Positions 63,317-64,000 of a DNA stretch of 64,000 nucleotides are shown here, in pieces. Numbering within the stretch: the first letter of the stretch is position 1; every line of letters starts with the position of its first letter. The translations under genes were made by a program, and so were the position numbers. The DNA comes from Natrinema halophilum (GTDB taxonomy: Archaea; Halobacteriota; Halobacteria; Halobacteriales; Natrialbaceae), in contig NZ_CP058601.1 in the NCBI RefSeq assembly GCF_013402815.2, positions 3,720,001 to 3,784,000 of the forward strand. Direction: 5' to 3'. The notes below the pieces were generated by a model. That model ran no database searches, was not told where the DNA came from, and saw only the letters and a list, made by a program, of their open reading frames with translations.

Positions 63317-63694
63317 GGCTGCCGCGATGGTCTCGCTGGCAACGGCGCGGCCACCAGGTACCGTAGGTGCCCCTTCTGGGGAGCCTACTGTCCGCGAGGA
63401 AAGTCCCCCCACCTGTTTGGGCAGGTGACCGGGCGCAAGTCCGGAGCGGGAGACCGCTGGCTCTGGAACAGAAACGACACGTCTCGGCCCGACCGATGAC
63501 GCGTGCGAACCCGACCGCGAGGAAGGGGAGCTAACCCGCAGAGGGATCGGGTGACTCAGCGTGCGTATGACGTGAGTCGCCGAGCAGGCAGGTCGACCGA
63601 TCACGGTTCGAATCCGTCGATCGACCACCTCTAGACGGCCGAGGAACGATGGAACGGCGAATCCTCACCGGTGCAAGTCCACACCGTGGTAGCC
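63317..63694 (+). ncRNA. rnpB: RNase P RNA (archaeal type A)
   Basis: Ribozyme that removes tRNA 5' leaders. GAGGAAAGTCC (CR-I, P4 strand) at 63396-63406, the ACAGAAACGACA element (CR-IV) and GGGCGCAAGTCCGG of the specificity domain are present in order. Ten bases at the 5' end (GGCTGCCGCG) pair with ten at the 3' end (CGTGGTAGCC) with two G-U wobbles to form helix P1, which fixes both ends and gives about 378 nt. The 3' part also has the GGTGCAAGTCC loop. No open frame here is meaningful. Confidence 0.92.
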
Positions 63695-63702
63695 TGAACA
63701 CC

Positions 63703-63719
63703 CCACGGCGAAGCCGTGG
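63703..63719 (+). terminator. Hairpin after rnpB
   Basis: CCACGGC-GAA-GCCGTGG, a perfect 7-bp stem with a GAA loop, 9 bp behind P1. It lacks a T-run, so it may be a 3' processing or stability hairpin rather than a classical terminator. Confidence 0.4.
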
Positions 63720-63783
63720 ACGGTGTGGATGCTCAGCCGAATGCCGGGCCGAACAGAAGGGGGCTTACTCCTCTCACCCAGTT

Positions 63784-64000
63784 CTATACCCGTTCAGAAC
63801 GACGATACGGTCTCGAACGTTGGTTTCGACGCTGTCGGTATTCGAAGCCGGTGTCGTCCTTCCTTCCCGTGACTTCGCTTTCAGCCTCGCTACCGCAGTT
63901 TCGCGTTCGTTCGTTTCCCTCGGTACCGTCTTCGCGATCGTCCGGAGAGGCCCGGATTGCGGTCAGTCCATCGTCGTCGATGTAGATGGTTCGGTCGGCG
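63784..64000 (-). CDS. Unidentified protein, C-terminal 71 residues
   Basis: Open to the window edge. It begins IYIDDDGLTAIRASPDDRED-like (strand plus acidic loop) and ends in an Arg-rich tail (RQRRNQRSRPYRRSERV) whose codon choice is less typical than the first 45 codons, so a recent frame change near the end is possible. No family recognised. Convergent with rnpB. Confidence 0.5.
   Translation of the reverse strand, partial: ADRTIYIDDDGLTAIRASPDDREDGTEGNERTRNCGSEAESEVTGRKDDTGFEYRQRRNQRSRPYRRSERV

Noticed and set aside
63590-63630. Possible tRNA T-arm (GGTTCGAATCC)
   Set aside because: It lies inside the RNase P RNA; no acceptor, D or anticodon arms fit around it.

Overview
The window is chromosomal DNA of a halophilic archaeon (class Halobacteria, most like Natrinema, Haloterrigena and their relatives). 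The evidence is high GC content, very acidic proteins, leaderless genes about 25 nt behind TATA boxes, and typical haloarchaeal families: Bat/HTH-10 regulators, Hvo_1808-type surface proteins, PGF-CTERM, archaeal RNase P RNA, tandem CheC and mevalonate-pathway HMG-CoA reductase. No CRISPR array, insertion sequence, prophage or tRNA gene was seen.

Layout. 1-9.3 kb: a minus-strand chemotaxis cluster in transcription order cheW, cheY, cheB, cheA, cheC, double-domain cheC, cheD, cheR (cut by the window edge). CheA has a very long acidic linker. 9.5-12.1 kb: a decayed ZIP transporter, a small membrane protein and a gene-poor stretch next to a leaderless orc1/cdc6. 13.3-16.9 kb: a decayed VOC gene, then a translationally coupled trio of RecA-like protein, small helical protein and PolB2-like DNA polymerase with altered catalytic residues. 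17.5-19.6 kb: two coupled response regulators, the second with GAF and HTH-10. 19.6-36.2 kb: mostly monocistronic metabolic and stress genes (luciferase-like oxidoreductase, HdeD, MtaB-like tRNA methylthiotransferase, Cys-less peroxiredoxin-like protein, glutaredoxin, cupins, HIT, map, icd, GNAT, SMR pump, hmgA), mixed with broken genes: a zinc-ribbon frameshift and an NRAMP gene with an in-frame stop. 36.5-44.2 kb: F420-type oxidoreductase, Gfo6-like sugar dehydrogenase, and the de novo NAD genes nadA-nadB and nadC around an MscS channel. 44.2-51.7 kb: DUF7529-like protein, lipoate ligase-like protein, M23-like protein, a frameshifted DUF4385 gene, thioesterase, isochorismatase-like hydrolase, nitroreductase-like protein, a membrane protein/membrane-winged-helix pair and a Cys-rich copper protein. 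51.9-56.3 kb: GH15, VKOR/SPW membrane protein and SDR in one unit. 56.5-61.1 kb: two Hvo_1808-type paralogues and nicotinate phosphoribosyltransferase. 61.4-64 kb: AMMECR1 protein, Tat-exported alpha/beta hydrolase, RNase P RNA and a partial gene.

The genes combine into taxis signalling, NAD synthesis by de novo and salvage routes (nadABC, pncB, perhaps the isochorismatase-like hydrolase), isoprenoid lipid synthesis (hmgA), and a possible DNA-damage module (RecA-like + PolB2-like). That last module is the best candidate for a poorly described system. Several otherwise conserved genes are broken by single-base events, two of them in homopolymers, so either gene decay or assembly error should be considered.
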